Shown: positions 37,381 to 47,353 of the stretch, piece after piece
Position numbering within the stretch: position 1 is the first letter of the stretch
How the letters are laid out: every line of letters begins with the position of its first letter
DNA from: Fluviibacter sp964498255
Lineage (GTDB): Bacteria; Pseudomonadota; Gammaproteobacteria; Burkholderiales; Rhodocyclaceae
Direction: 5' to 3'
Length of the DNA stretch: 51,138 nucleotides
NCBI GenBank assembly: GCA_964498255.1
Contig: CAZCGW010000013.1
Coordinates: forward strand, 1 to 51,138
Program-made: the position numbers and the translations under genes
The notes under the pieces: model-generated
Database searches by the model: none
What the model saw: the letters and a program-made list of their open reading frames with translations, nothing else
Told to the model about the DNA's origin: nothing

Positions 37381-38178
37381 ATGCATCCCTTTCTTAATGT
37401 TGCCGTTAAGGCCGCACGTCGTGCCGGTCAAATTATCAACCGCGCTGCCCTCGAAATCGAGAACCTTCAGGTTGCCCGCAAAGGCCAGAGTGACTATGTC
37501 ACCCAGGTAGATCGTGCCGCAGAGGATGCCATCAAGGAAATTCTGCTCGAAGCCTATCCGACCCACGGCATTCTAGCGGAAGAATCAGGCAGCACTAATG
37601 CCAATGCCGAGTTCCAGTGGATCATTGATCCGCTCGATGGCACCACGAACTTCATTCACGGCTTCCCGCAATATGCGGTATCGATCGCCCTCACCCAGAA
37701 CGGCCAATTGGCTCACGGGGTGATTTACGATCCGATGCGCAACGAACTATTCACTGCCAGCAAAGGCCGTGGCGCGTTCCTTAATGACCGTCGCATCCGT
37801 GTTAGCCGCAGTGATCGTCTGGCAGACTCGCTCATCGGCACCGGCTTCCCGTACCGCATTTTTGATCGCGTCGCTAACTACATGGGCGCCTTCCGTGAGC
37901 TGACTGAAAAAACCGCCGGCATGCGCCGTCCAGGGGCTGCATCACTGGATCTGGCCTACGTGGCTGCCGGCCGTCTTGATGGCTTCTGGGAATTCGGCCT
38001 CGCCCCCTGGGATATGGCGGCAGGCACCCTGATGATTCTTGAAGCCGGTGGTTTTGTTACCGACCTCAATGGTGATGGCGACTACATCAAAACGGGTGAC
38101 GTTGTTGCAGGTACGCCGAAAGTGCACACACCCTTGCTGCAGATCGTACAAAAACATCTGACAAAGGCCAGCGCCTAA
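37381..38178 (+). CDS. suhB: inositol monophosphatase family protein SuhB
   Basis: SuhB is a Mg-dependent inositol-1-phosphatase that also acts with ribosomal RNA transcription complexes in proteobacteria. The 265-aa protein from ATG 37381 has the metal motifs EESG, DPLDGTTNFIHGFP and WDMAAGTLMI. The frame begins earlier at 37288, but MHPFLNVAVKAARRAG is the conserved N-terminus. No strong ribosome-binding site is visible. It is followed by mutS at 28 nt. Confidence 0.95.
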   Translation: MHPFLNVAVKAARRAGQIINRAALEIENLQVARKGQSDYVTQVDRAAEDAIKEILLEAYPTHGILAEESGSTNANAEFQWIIDPLDGTTNFIHGFPQYAVSIALTQNGQLAHGVIYDPMRNELFTASKGRGAFLNDRRIRVSRSDRLADSLIGTGFPYRIFDRVANYMGAFRELTEKTAGMRRPGAASLDLAYVAAGRLDGFWEFGLAPWDMAAGTLMILEAGGFVTDLNGDGDYIKTGDVVAGTPKVHTPLLQIVQKHLTKASA

Positions 38179-38206
38179 GGCTAGCAACACCGGGGTCATT
38201 GCCGAC

Positions 38207-40879
38207 ATGAGCAAAAAGAACGCCACCGCAGAGACCCCGGAACCCACATTGACGCCCATGATGCGTCAATATTTATCGATTAAAGAAAGCGTCCCGGACA
38301 CCCTGCTGTTCTATCGTCTGGGTGATTTCTACGAGCTTTTCCAGAGCGATGCCGAAAAGGCAGCACGCATTCTGGACATCACCCTCACCAAGCGCGGCCA
38401 GACCCCCATGGCCGGCGTGCCGTTCCATGCCGCCGATCAGTACATTGCCCGCCTGATCAAGGCCGGCGAATCGGTGGCCATCTGTGAGCAGATCGGCGAC
38501 CCGGCCACCTCCAAAGGCCCCGTCGAACGCGCCATCAGCCGCATCATTACCCCAGGCACGGTCAGCGATGCCACCCTCATGGATGAGCGCCGGGAAAACC
38601 ATCTCATGGCGCTCTTTCCTGCCGGTGCCCGTTGGGGGGCCGCCTGGATATCGCTAGCGGCAGGCCGCATCACCCTGAGTGAAATTCCTGCCGATCAGGT
38701 CAGCACCCTACTGGGGCGTATCGAACCCACAGAACTCCTCGTCCCGGAAAACCATCCCTGGCAGGAATCCAATTACAAACCGTTGCGCCGCGCCGACTGG
38801 CTGTTTGATGCCGAGAGCGGTGCTCGCACCCTTTGCGCCGCACTCAATGTCAGCGCCCTCAGCGCCTACGGCGTAGACACCAACGAAGATCAGCCTGCAC
38901 TCGCCGCTGCCAGCGCATTGCTCGATTACATTCAGGCAACACAACTGCGCAAACCGGAAATGCTGGGCATCAGCCAGGTGCTGGTCGAGCGCCCCAATCA
39001 ATATCTGCGCATGGATGCCATTACCCGTCGCAACCTGGAACTCACCGAATCACTGCGCCTGGCCGCTGGTCCCAATGCCGAAGCCACCACTCTGTTCAGC
39101 ATTCTGGATCAGACCATGACCAGCATGGGCGCACGGGCACTGCGTCACGCCCTGCATCACCCATCGGCCGACGATGCGGTCCCGGGAAATCGCCACCAGT
39201 TAATCGACACCCTACTCGACCGCACCGATCTGCTCGACGCATTGCGCACCTTGCTGCGCAGTTTCTGTGACATCGAACGGATTGCCGGTCGCATCGCATT
39301 ACAGTCAGTACGCCCACGCGAACTCGCGGCACTGCGCGATACCCTGCAGCAATGGCCAGCCCTTTCTGATCTACTCGGTCAGATCGAAGCTGCCACGCTC
39401 AACGAGTCTGCGCTACAGCAACTAACCACCCGCATCATTCAGGCAGCCGCACCTGCGCAAGTCAGCCAAGTATTGCAGCGGGCGCTGCATCTGGAACCAT
39501 CACTCAACGTACGTGATGGGGGTGTTATTGCCGATGGCTACGATGTCGATCTGGATGAGCTGCGTCAGATCCAGACGCATTGCGGTGACTTCCTGCTTGA
39601 TCTGGAAACCCGTGAGCGCGAGGCCACCGGCATCAGCACCCTTAAAGTCGAATACAACCGGGTGCATGGCTTCTATATTGAGGTCTCGCAGGCGCAATCG
39701 GCCAAAGTACCCGAGCACTACCGCCGTCGGCAGACATTGAAGAACGCCGAACGCTACATCACGCCTGAACTCAAAGCCTTTGAAGACAAAGCACTCTCGG
39801 CGCAGGATCGTGCCCTCGCCCGTGAAAAGCTGCTCTTCGAAGCATTGCTCGAACAACTGCAAACGCACGTCATCGCCATTAAATCACTGGCCAGCGACAT
39901 TGCCGAACTTGATCTGGTAGGTAGTTTTACGCAAACCGCGCATGAGCGTGGCTGGTCACGCCCCGTGTTTAGCCCCATTCCGGAAATTGACATCTGCGAA
40001 GGTCGTCACCCGGTCGTCGAACATGCGTTACGCAAAGACGGCAAACCCTTTGTAGAAAACGAAACCCGCCTGCATCCCGATCGTCAGTGCCTACTCATCA
40101 CCGGCCCTAATATGGGTGGTAAATCCACCTTCATGCGGCAGACAGCACTCATCGTCCTTCTGGCGCGCATCGGCAGCTATGTCCCGGCACGCAGTGCACG
40201 CATCGGCCGCATTACGGCACTCTTCACCCGCATCGGCGCATCGGATGATCTGGCCTCCGGCCGCTCAACCTTTATGGTTGAAATGACCGAAACCGCGGCC
40301 ATTCTGAATCAGGCCGACGCCAACAGTCTGGTATTGATGGATGAAATCGGACGCGGCACGTCCACCTTTGATGGCCTGGCGCTGGCATCTGCCGTGCTTA
40401 AACAGGTATTACGCCAGAACAAATCGCTCACACTGTTTGCCACGCATTACTTCGAACTCACCCGCCTGAGTGAGAAGTTCAAGCAGCTGGAAAATGTACA
40501 CCTCAATGCAGTAGAGCATCACGACCGCATTGTTTTCCTGCACAGAGTGCAACCGGGCCCCGCCAATCAGAGCTACGGAATTGAAGTCGCCTCTCTCGCC
40601 GGCATACCTGCCAGCGTGGTGCGTGATGCCCGCAGAACCTTGCTCGAGCTAGAAGCCCAATCGGTGCATCACAGCCAGAACACACCAGACAGCAACAACC
40701 AGACTGACTTCTTTGAAAGCGACAATGTGCTTCCGGAAGTTACTGATAACCTTCCAGCACAGATCACCAGCATCGAAAGTGCCCTCATTGAGGCGCTCAC
40801 CGATCTCGACCCGGATAGCCTGACCCCACGTCAGGCGCTGGATGCTCTGTATCAACTCAAAAATATTTCAAGGCAATAA
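38207..40879 (+). CDS. mutS: DNA mismatch repair protein MutS
   Basis: MutS recognises mismatches and starts methyl-directed repair. The 890-aa protein has the mismatch-binding segment GDFYELF with the F-x-E motif near residue 43-45, the clamp and lever domains, Walker A GPNMGGKST, Walker B LVLMDEIGRGTS and the C-terminal tetramerisation region ending DALYQLKNISRQ. Length and order are normal. Confidence 0.98.
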   Translation: MSKKNATAETPEPTLTPMMRQYLSIKESVPDTLLFYRLGDFYELFQSDAEKAARILDITLTKRGQTPMAGVPFHAADQYIARLIKAGESVAICEQIGDPATSKGPVERAISRIITPGTVSDATLMDERRENHLMALFPAGARWGAAWISLAAGRITLSEIPADQVSTLLGRIEPTELLVPENHPWQESNYKPLRRADWLFDAESGARTLCAALNVSALSAYGVDTNEDQPALAAASALLDYIQATQLRKPEMLGISQVLVERPNQYLRMDAITRRNLELTESLRLAAGPNAEATTLFSILDQTMTSMGARALRHALHHPSADDAVPGNRHQLIDTLLDRTDLLDALRTLLRSFCDIERIAGRIALQSVRPRELAALRDTLQQWPALSDLLGQIEAATLNESALQQLTTRIIQAAAPAQVSQVLQRALHLEPSLNVRDGGVIADGYDVDLDELRQIQTHCGDFLLDLETREREATGISTLKVEYNRVHGFYIEVSQAQSAKVPEHYRRRQTLKNAERYITPELKAFEDKALSAQDRALAREKLLFEALLEQLQTHVIAIKSLASDIAELDLVGSFTQTAHERGWSRPVFSPIPEIDICEGRHPVVEHALRKDGKPFVENETRLHPDRQCLLITGPNMGGKSTFMRQTALIVLLARIGSYVPARSARIGRITALFTRIGASDDLASGRSTFMVEMTETAAILNQADANSLVLMDEIGRGTSTFDGLALASAVLKQVLRQNKSLTLFATHYFELTRLSEKFKQLENVHLNAVEHHDRIVFLHRVQPGPANQSYGIEVASLAGIPASVVRDARRTLLELEAQSVHHSQNTPDSNNQTDFFESDNVLPEVTDNLPAQITSIESALIEALTDLDPDSLTPRQALDALYQLKNISRQ

Positions 40880-40880
40880 G

Positions 40881-41897
40881 ATGATGCAACGTACTTGCCG
40901 CACCATCCGCGCAATGATCAAAGCTGCCGTTCTGGCTGCTGCACTAAGCTGTAGTCACAGCGTCTTTGCCAGCAACCTCACCTTCGCACTCTTTGGCGAT
41001 GTCTACATGACGCCGGAACATCAGGGTTACCTCAAAGGCATGCTGGCCGACATGGCCGCTAAAGGTTCGGCCCTGGCGATTTCTACCGGCGGCCTCAAAC
41101 CCGCCGACCAGAACTGTAAAGACACCAATCTGCTGGCGGCCTACCCGGTATTCGCCGCAGCACCATTGCCCACCTTTTATGTGCCAGGTGACGCCGAATG
41201 GTTGCTCTGCGGCAAAAGCGCCACGGGTAACTTCACACCTGAAGAGCGCCTCAATCTTTTGCGTAAGACCTTCTATCAATCAGATCGCAGCTTAGGCCAA
41301 CCCAGCCTGCCGCTCATTCGACAGGCCGATTACCCTGAGCACATGCGCTGGCAATCGGGCCCCGCCCTGTTTATTACGCTCTCATCCCCCAACAACATCA
41401 GCGTTGACCGTAAAGATGTTGCCGGGACTGAATCACTACAGAACCGAACCAGTGCCGTTGAAGCCTGGATCAAAGAAGCCTTTAGCGAAGCACGTAAGCA
41501 AGACATCAACATGCTCGTAATGGTGATGCCGCACCAGGTTGTTTTCGATGCACCCGATGCAGATAGCAAAGCACCGCCAGAAAAGCAGCTACTCGCCAAT
41601 CTGATCCGGTCAGAAACCTTCGGGTTTCCCGGTCAGGTATTAATGGTTCACGGCGGCAATGGCGTGCATCGTATCGACCACCCGCTCCTCAACCCGGACA
41701 ACCAGCTACCGATACAAAACTTCACCCGGGTAGAAACCTACGGCGCCTTACAACAGGGCTGGGTGCAGGTAAAAATCGAGCGCAATAAAAAATCCGGTGA
41801 CGATCCCGTACACCGGACTGAATTTCAATTTGAATCCTACCCCTGGCCGCCACTCGATATGAAGGACGACGAGGGAGATCCGCAAACCGCTAATTAG
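40881..41897 (+). CDS. secreted metallophosphoesterase-like protein
   Basis: This 338-aa protein resembles the calcineurin-like phosphoesterase fold. It has an N-terminal signal peptide (residues about 10-31, ending SHSVFA), then TFALFGDVY, YVPGDAEWLLCG and VMVHGGNGVHRIDHP. In related secreted phosphoesterases I recall the second and third motifs as GDNEWTDC and HGDTH. Here the metal-binding Asn is Ala and the HGDTH segment is altered, so activity is uncertain. ATG 40881 is immediately after the mutS stop, with AAGG upstream. Start ATG 40884 is an alternative. Confidence 0.72.
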   Translation: MMQRTCRTIRAMIKAAVLAAALSCSHSVFASNLTFALFGDVYMTPEHQGYLKGMLADMAAKGSALAISTGGLKPADQNCKDTNLLAAYPVFAAAPLPTFYVPGDAEWLLCGKSATGNFTPEERLNLLRKTFYQSDRSLGQPSLPLIRQADYPEHMRWQSGPALFITLSSPNNISVDRKDVAGTESLQNRTSAVEAWIKEAFSEARKQDINMLVMVMPHQVVFDAPDADSKAPPEKQLLANLIRSETFGFPGQVLMVHGGNGVHRIDHPLLNPDNQLPIQNFTRVETYGALQQGWVQVKIERNKKSGDDPVHRTEFQFESYPWPPLDMKDDEGDPQTAN

Positions 41898-42406
41898 TGA
41901 ATGACCACCTGCGGCGCTTCGCCGTCTTCGTCGTCATCACCCACGCATTCGTCTTCCAGCTCATCGGCCGTTGCCGGACGCACATCACGTACCGTGCAGG
42001 TAAACACGAGCGACATACCAGCCAGCGGATGGTTGCCATCCAGCACCACCTTGCCGTCTGCCACATCGGTAACGCGATAAATCACGATATCGTCTTCGTC
42101 AGAACCTTCAGGTGCGCCTTCGAACTGCATACCCACCTTGGTTTCTTTCGGAAAGCGTGACAGCTCTTCAATCTGCACCAGCTCGGAGTCGTAGTCACCA
42201 TAGGCCTCTTCCGGCTGCAGCTTAACCGTTACAGACTCACCGATCTTCTTGCCTTCCAGAGTTTCTTCAATGCGATCAAAGATGTCACCATAACCGCCGT
42301 GCAGATAACGGATCGGGTTACGACCATCATCAACCACCTGGCCATCCGAATCCGTAACGCTGTAATCCAGCGTCACAACGGTATTACGGTGAACGAGTCC
42401 AGTCAT
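41894..42406 (-). CDS. FKBP-type peptidyl-prolyl isomerase, SlyD-like
   Basis: This 170-aa protein catalyses proline isomerisation and acts as a chaperone. It has the FKBP fold with an inserted IF domain: VTLDYSVTDSDGQVVDDG, LHGGYGDIFDRIEETLEGKKIGESV, PEEAYGDYD and GNHPLAGMSLVFTCTVRDVRPAT. The His-rich metal-binding tail of E. coli SlyD is absent and is replaced by an acidic end (DDDEDGEAPQ). The start overlaps the ftsB stop by 4 nt. The stop overlaps the convergent phosphoesterase stop. Confidence 0.93.
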   Translation of the reverse strand: MTGLVHRNTVVTLDYSVTDSDGQVVDDGRNPIRYLHGGYGDIFDRIEETLEGKKIGESVTVKLQPEEAYGDYDSELVQIEELSRFPKETKVGMQFEGAPEGSDEDDIVIYRVTDVADGKVVLDGNHPLAGMSLVFTCTVRDVRPATADELEDECVGDDDEDGEAPQVVIH

Positions 42407-42756
42407 TGTTTTTCCTTCTCAGATTCGGGTTTGGCCGTATCGGTTTTGGCAGTATCAGGCGCCACTGTTTCGGCAGCAGCCTTCTTGCGCTGTGGCAGCT
42501 GATAGAAAATCTCATCAGGCTTAACCATACCGAGTTCATACCGGGAGCGCTCTTCAACCGCTTCCAGGCCAGATTTCAGATTACGAGTTTCTGCTTCCAG
42601 ACCTGCATTACGCAGCTCCAGCTGGCGATTTGTCTCGCGCTGCTGACGCAGCTGCGAATCGCTTTCCCACACCTTCAACCAGCCACCCTTACCCAGCCAT
42701 AGCGGGTATTGAATCACCACAGCCAGGCCGATCAGAATAGCGGTTGAAGGACGCAT
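42403..42756 (-). CDS. ftsB: cell division protein FtsB
   Basis: FtsB is a bitopic septal protein that links FtsQ, FtsL and the division synthase. The 117-aa protein has a TM segment at about residues 4-20, then a coiled coil (LRQQRETNRQLELRNAGLEAETRNLKSG) and the conserved EERSRYELGMVKPDEIFYQ. The Ala/Lys/Glu-rich tail is longer than in E. coli. It lies downstream of eno, 11 nt away, a common arrangement. Confidence 0.93.
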   Translation of the reverse strand: MRPSTAILIGLAVVIQYPLWLGKGGWLKVWESDSQLRQQRETNRQLELRNAGLEAETRNLKSGLEAVEERSRYELGMVKPDEIFYQLPQRKKAAAETVAPDTAKTDTAKPESEKEKQ

Positions 42757-42767
42757 AGGGAGATGAA

Positions 42768-44051
<1,284 letters not shown>

Positions 44052-44113
44052 GGTCAGGCCTTTCTTTGTAGGTATTTAAATACGTAGTGGTTTAGACAGG
44101 TCGTCAAAGTACT

Positions 44114-44962
44114 TCAGGAAAGATCAAACATGCGGGCGCTTTTGACCGCACGGTCCAGCGTCAGCAAGTGTTCAAGCAACTGGGGCATCTGTGCCAGCGG
44201 CCAGGCATTCGGGCCGTCGGACATGGCTTTGGATGGATCCGGATGAGTTTCCATGAACAGGCCATGAATCCCCGTGGCAACCGCAGCACGTGCCAGTACC
44301 GGCACGAACTCGCGCTGCCCACCGGACGAACTACCCTGCCCACCCGGCAACTGTACCGAGTGCGTGGCATCAAACACCACCGGGCAACCAGTGCGGCGCA
44401 TGATCGCCAGCGAACGCATATCCGAAACCAGATTGTTATAACCGAACGACGCGCCACGCTCACACACCATAATGGTGTCTTCGGTTACGCCGGCTTCTTT
44501 AGCCGCAGCACGGGCCTTATCAACCACGTTCTGCATATCGCCCGGCGCCAGGAACTGGCCCTTCTTGATATTCACCGGCTTACCGCTGGCGGCGCAGGCT
44601 TCGATAAAGTCTGTCTGGCGGCACAGAAAGGCCGGCGTCTGCAACACATCACACACGGCGGCTACCGGTGCAATGTCATCAATACCATGCACATCGGTCA
44701 GCACGGGCACACCGATCTGCTCACGCACCTTGGCCAGAATTGCCAGGCCACCTTCACGACCGGGGCCGCGGAAAGATTTACCCGAACTGCGGTTGGCCTT
44801 ATCAAAGCTGGCTTTAAAAATGTACGGGATACCCAGACCGCTCGTGATTTCCTTCATCGTGCCGGCAATCTCCAGGCACATCTGCTCGGACTCGATCACG
44901 CACGGTCCGGCAATCAGGAAAAACGTCGAGGTATCCGTAACTTCAAAGCCAGCGAGCTTCAT
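44114..44962 (-). CDS. kdsA: 3-deoxy-8-phosphooctulonate synthase, metal-dependent type
   Basis: KdsA makes KDO-8-phosphate for lipopolysaccharide. The 282-aa protein has FLIAGPCVIESE, KASFDKANRSS, GREGGLAIL, TDVHGIDD and the C-terminal GLFMETHPDPSKAMSDGPNAW. Cys21 in AGPCVIE takes the place of the Asn of metal-independent E. coli KdsA, marking the metal-dependent class. It overlaps the pyrG stop by 1 nt. Confidence 0.97.
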   Translation of the reverse strand: MKLAGFEVTDTSTFFLIAGPCVIESEQMCLEIAGTMKEITSGLGIPYIFKASFDKANRSSGKSFRGPGREGGLAILAKVREQIGVPVLTDVHGIDDIAPVAAVCDVLQTPAFLCRQTDFIEACAASGKPVNIKKGQFLAPGDMQNVVDKARAAAKEAGVTEDTIMVCERGASFGYNNLVSDMRSLAIMRRTGCPVVFDATHSVQLPGGQGSSSGGQREFVPVLARAAVATGIHGLFMETHPDPSKAMSDGPNAWPLAQMPQLLEHLLTLDRAVKSARMFDLS

Positions 44963-46635
44963 CAGGCAACTCCGGTTTTAACTGCGGCGGCTTTCTTAAC
45001 ACCCGTGGTGTCTTGATGTGCCACAGCGGCATTAACGTAGGCCGTAAACAATGGGTGACCCTGACGTGGGTTCGAGGTGAATTCCGGGTGGAACTGGCAG
45101 CCCACAAACCATGGGTGTACCGACTTCGGTAATTCAACCATTTCGCACAGATCGGTAACCGGCGCACGGCCAGCAACGACCAGACCGGCTTCTTCCAGCT
45201 TGGCCAGCAGCGTGTTGTTCACTTCATAGCGATGACGGTGACGCTCGGTAATCTCATCGGCGCCGTAAATTTCACGGGCCAGCGAATTAGGCTTCAGCAA
45301 ACAGAGTTGGCCGCCCAGGCGCATCGTGCCGCCCAGATCGGAGTCTTCCGAACGCTGTTCCATCTTGCCCGAGCGATCCTTCCACTCGGTAATCAGACCT
45401 ATCACCGGGAACGGCGATGCCGGATCAAACTCGGTGGAGTGTGCATCCTTCATACCGGCCACATCACGGGCGTATTCCACCACGGCCAGTTGCATACCCA
45501 GGCAGATACCCAGGTAAGGCACCTTGTTTTCGCGGGCAAAACGAATTGCGGCAATCTTGCCTTCCGTACCGCGCTTACCAAAGCCGCCTGGTACCAGAAT
45601 GGCATCCATATCTTTCAGGGCGCCACAACCGTTACGTTCCAGTTCTTCCGAATCCAGATAATGGATACGTACCTTGGCGTGCGTATGAATACCGGCATGC
45701 ACCAGCGCTTCAATCAGCGACTTGTATGACTCGGTCAGATCCACATACTTGCCGACAAAAGCCACATCGACAAAGCGCTGTGGGTTGTCTAGCGAATGCA
45801 CCAGCTTGTTCCAGATCGACAGATCGGCCGCACGGGCCAGAATGGCCAGCTTGTGGCAAACGATCTCGTCCAGCATCTGGTTATGGAGCATTTCAGGGAT
45901 CTTGTAGATCGACGGCGCATCCAGTGCTTCGATCACGGCTTCCGGGGCCACATTACAGAACAGCGCAATCTTGCGGCGCTCTTCCACAGGAATCTCGCGG
46001 TCAGCACGGCAGAGCAGCACGTCTGGCTGAATACCGATTTCACGGAGTTCCTTCACCGAGTGCTGGGTCGGCTTGGTTTTCAGTTCACCGGCCGTCGGAA
46101 TCCATGGCAACAGGGTCAGATGGATGTAGCAGACATTTTCACGGCCTTCTTCAATACCCATCTGGCGAATGGCTTCCAGGAACGGCAGCGATTCGATATC
46201 GCCGACTGTACCGCCCACTTCTACCAGAGCCACGTCGGCGCCTTCGGCACCGCGCTTGATCAGATGCTTGATCTCATCGGTAATGTGCGGAATGACCTGA
46301 ACGGTTTTACCCAGGTATTCACCACGGCGCTCTTTCTTAATAACCGACTCGTAAACCTGGCCGGTCGTAAAGTTATTGCGCTTGTGCATACGGGCGCTAG
46401 TAAAGCGCTCATAGTGGCCGAGATCCAGGTCGGTTTCTGCGCCATCTTCCGTCACGAAAACTTCACCGTGCTGGAATGGGCTCATCGTGCCGGGATCGAC
46501 GTTGATGTAGGGATCGAGCTTTAAATGGGTGACTTTGAGGCCACGCGATTCGAGAATCGCACCCAGAGAGGCTGCCGCAATTCCCTTACCCAGGGAAGAC
46601 ACGACACCACCCGTGACGAAGACATATTTGGTCAT
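44962..46635 (-). CDS. pyrG: CTP synthase
   Basis: PyrG aminates UTP to CTP using glutamine or ammonia. The 557-aa protein has an N-terminal synthase domain (KYVFVTGGVVSSLGKGIAAASLGAIL, with the ATP loop) and a C-terminal glutamine amidotransferase domain with the nucleophile Cys in YLGICLGMQLAV and the His-Glu pair in GCQFHPEFTS. The tail of about 25 residues after the amidotransferase domain is common in this group. It heads the leftward pyrG-kdsA-eno-ftsB unit. Confidence 0.99.
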   Translation of the reverse strand: MTKYVFVTGGVVSSLGKGIAAASLGAILESRGLKVTHLKLDPYINVDPGTMSPFQHGEVFVTEDGAETDLDLGHYERFTSARMHKRNNFTTGQVYESVIKKERRGEYLGKTVQVIPHITDEIKHLIKRGAEGADVALVEVGGTVGDIESLPFLEAIRQMGIEEGRENVCYIHLTLLPWIPTAGELKTKPTQHSVKELREIGIQPDVLLCRADREIPVEERRKIALFCNVAPEAVIEALDAPSIYKIPEMLHNQMLDEIVCHKLAILARAADLSIWNKLVHSLDNPQRFVDVAFVGKYVDLTESYKSLIEALVHAGIHTHAKVRIHYLDSEELERNGCGALKDMDAILVPGGFGKRGTEGKIAAIRFARENKVPYLGICLGMQLAVVEYARDVAGMKDAHSTEFDPASPFPVIGLITEWKDRSGKMEQRSEDSDLGGTMRLGGQLCLLKPNSLAREIYGADEITERHRHRYEVNNTLLAKLEEAGLVVAGRAPVTDLCEMVELPKSVHPWFVGCQFHPEFTSNPRQGHPLFTAYVNAAVAHQDTTGVKKAAAVKTGVA

Positions 46636-46693
46636 AACAAAACGTGCAGCGGGAAAGCCCGATGATACCCGAAGCTGGCCACCTTCTCAAACG

Positions 46694-46793
46694 NNNNNNN
46701 NNNNNNNNNNNNNNNNNNNNNNNNNNNNNNNNNNNNNNNNNNNNNNNNNNNNNNNNNNNNNNNNNNNNNNNNNNNNNNNNNNNNNNNNNNNNN
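46694..46793. other. assembly gap, 100 N
   Basis: Exactly 100 N, a standard placeholder for a scaffold join of unknown size. The visible dapD begins directly after it at about residue 97 of a typical 274-aa protein, so the real gap probably exceeds 100 bp. The pyrG upstream region is 58 nt on the left side. Confidence 0.98.
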
Positions 46794-47330
46794 GAAGCCC
46801 AGTTCCGCGAAGGCGGCTTCCGCGTGGTGCCACCGGCTACCGCCCGTCGTGGCTCGTTCATCGCCAAGAACGTGGTGCTGATGCCTTCCTATGTAAACAT
46901 CGGCGCATTCGTAGACGAAGGCACCATGGTTGATACCTGGGCCACCGTTGGCTCGTGTGCCCAGATCGGTAAGAACGTTCACCTGTCGGGTGGCGTTGGC
47001 ATCGGCGGCGTTCTGGAACCACTGCAAGCCAACCCAACCATCATTGGCGACAACTGCTTCATCGGCGCCCGTTCGGAAGTCGTTGAAGGCGTGATCGTTG
47101 AAGACAACTGCGTTATCTCGATGGGCGTCTACATCAGCCAATCGACCAAGATCTACGATCGCGAAACTGGCGAAATCCATTACGGTCGCGTACCAGCTGG
47201 TTCGGTCGTTGTAGCCGGTAACCTGCCATCGCCTGATGGCAAGTACAGCCTGTACTGCGCTGTTATCGTCAAGAAGGTCGACGCACAAACCCGTGCCAAG
47301 ACCAGCCTGAACGACCTTCTTCGTGATTAA
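46794..47330 (+). CDS. dapD: tetrahydrodipicolinate N-succinyltransferase, 5' part lost in gap
   Basis: DapD succinylates tetrahydrodipicolinate in the lysine and diaminopimelate pathway. The visible 178 residues are the left-handed beta-helix and C-terminal region (FREGGFRVVPPATARRGSFIAKN, MPSYVNIGAFVDEGTMVDTWATVGSCAQIG, GVLEPLQANP, KTSLNDLLRD). About 96 N-terminal residues are missing because of the N run, not because of a mutation. It is followed by dapE at 23 nt, matching the pathway order. Confidence 0.95.
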   Translation, partial: EAQFREGGFRVVPPATARRGSFIAKNVVLMPSYVNIGAFVDEGTMVDTWATVGSCAQIGKNVHLSGGVGIGGVLEPLQANPTIIGDNCFIGARSEVVEGVIVEDNCVISMGVYISQSTKIYDRETGEIHYGRVPAGSVVVAGNLPSPDGKYSLYCAVIVKKVDAQTRAKTSLNDLLRD

Positions 47331-47353
47331 TCGCGACTAATCGAAACAAACCC

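Noticed and set aside
44168..45016. Open frame antisense to kdsA and the pyrG end
   Set aside because: It mirrors the coding frames of kdsA and pyrG and has no recognisable domain.
45796..46524. Open frame antisense to pyrG
   Set aside because: A shadow frame. PyrG on the other strand is complete and conserved.
46529..47288. Open frames that cross the N run
   Set aside because: The frames pass through unknown bases (X residues). Only the dapD frame after 46793 can be supported.
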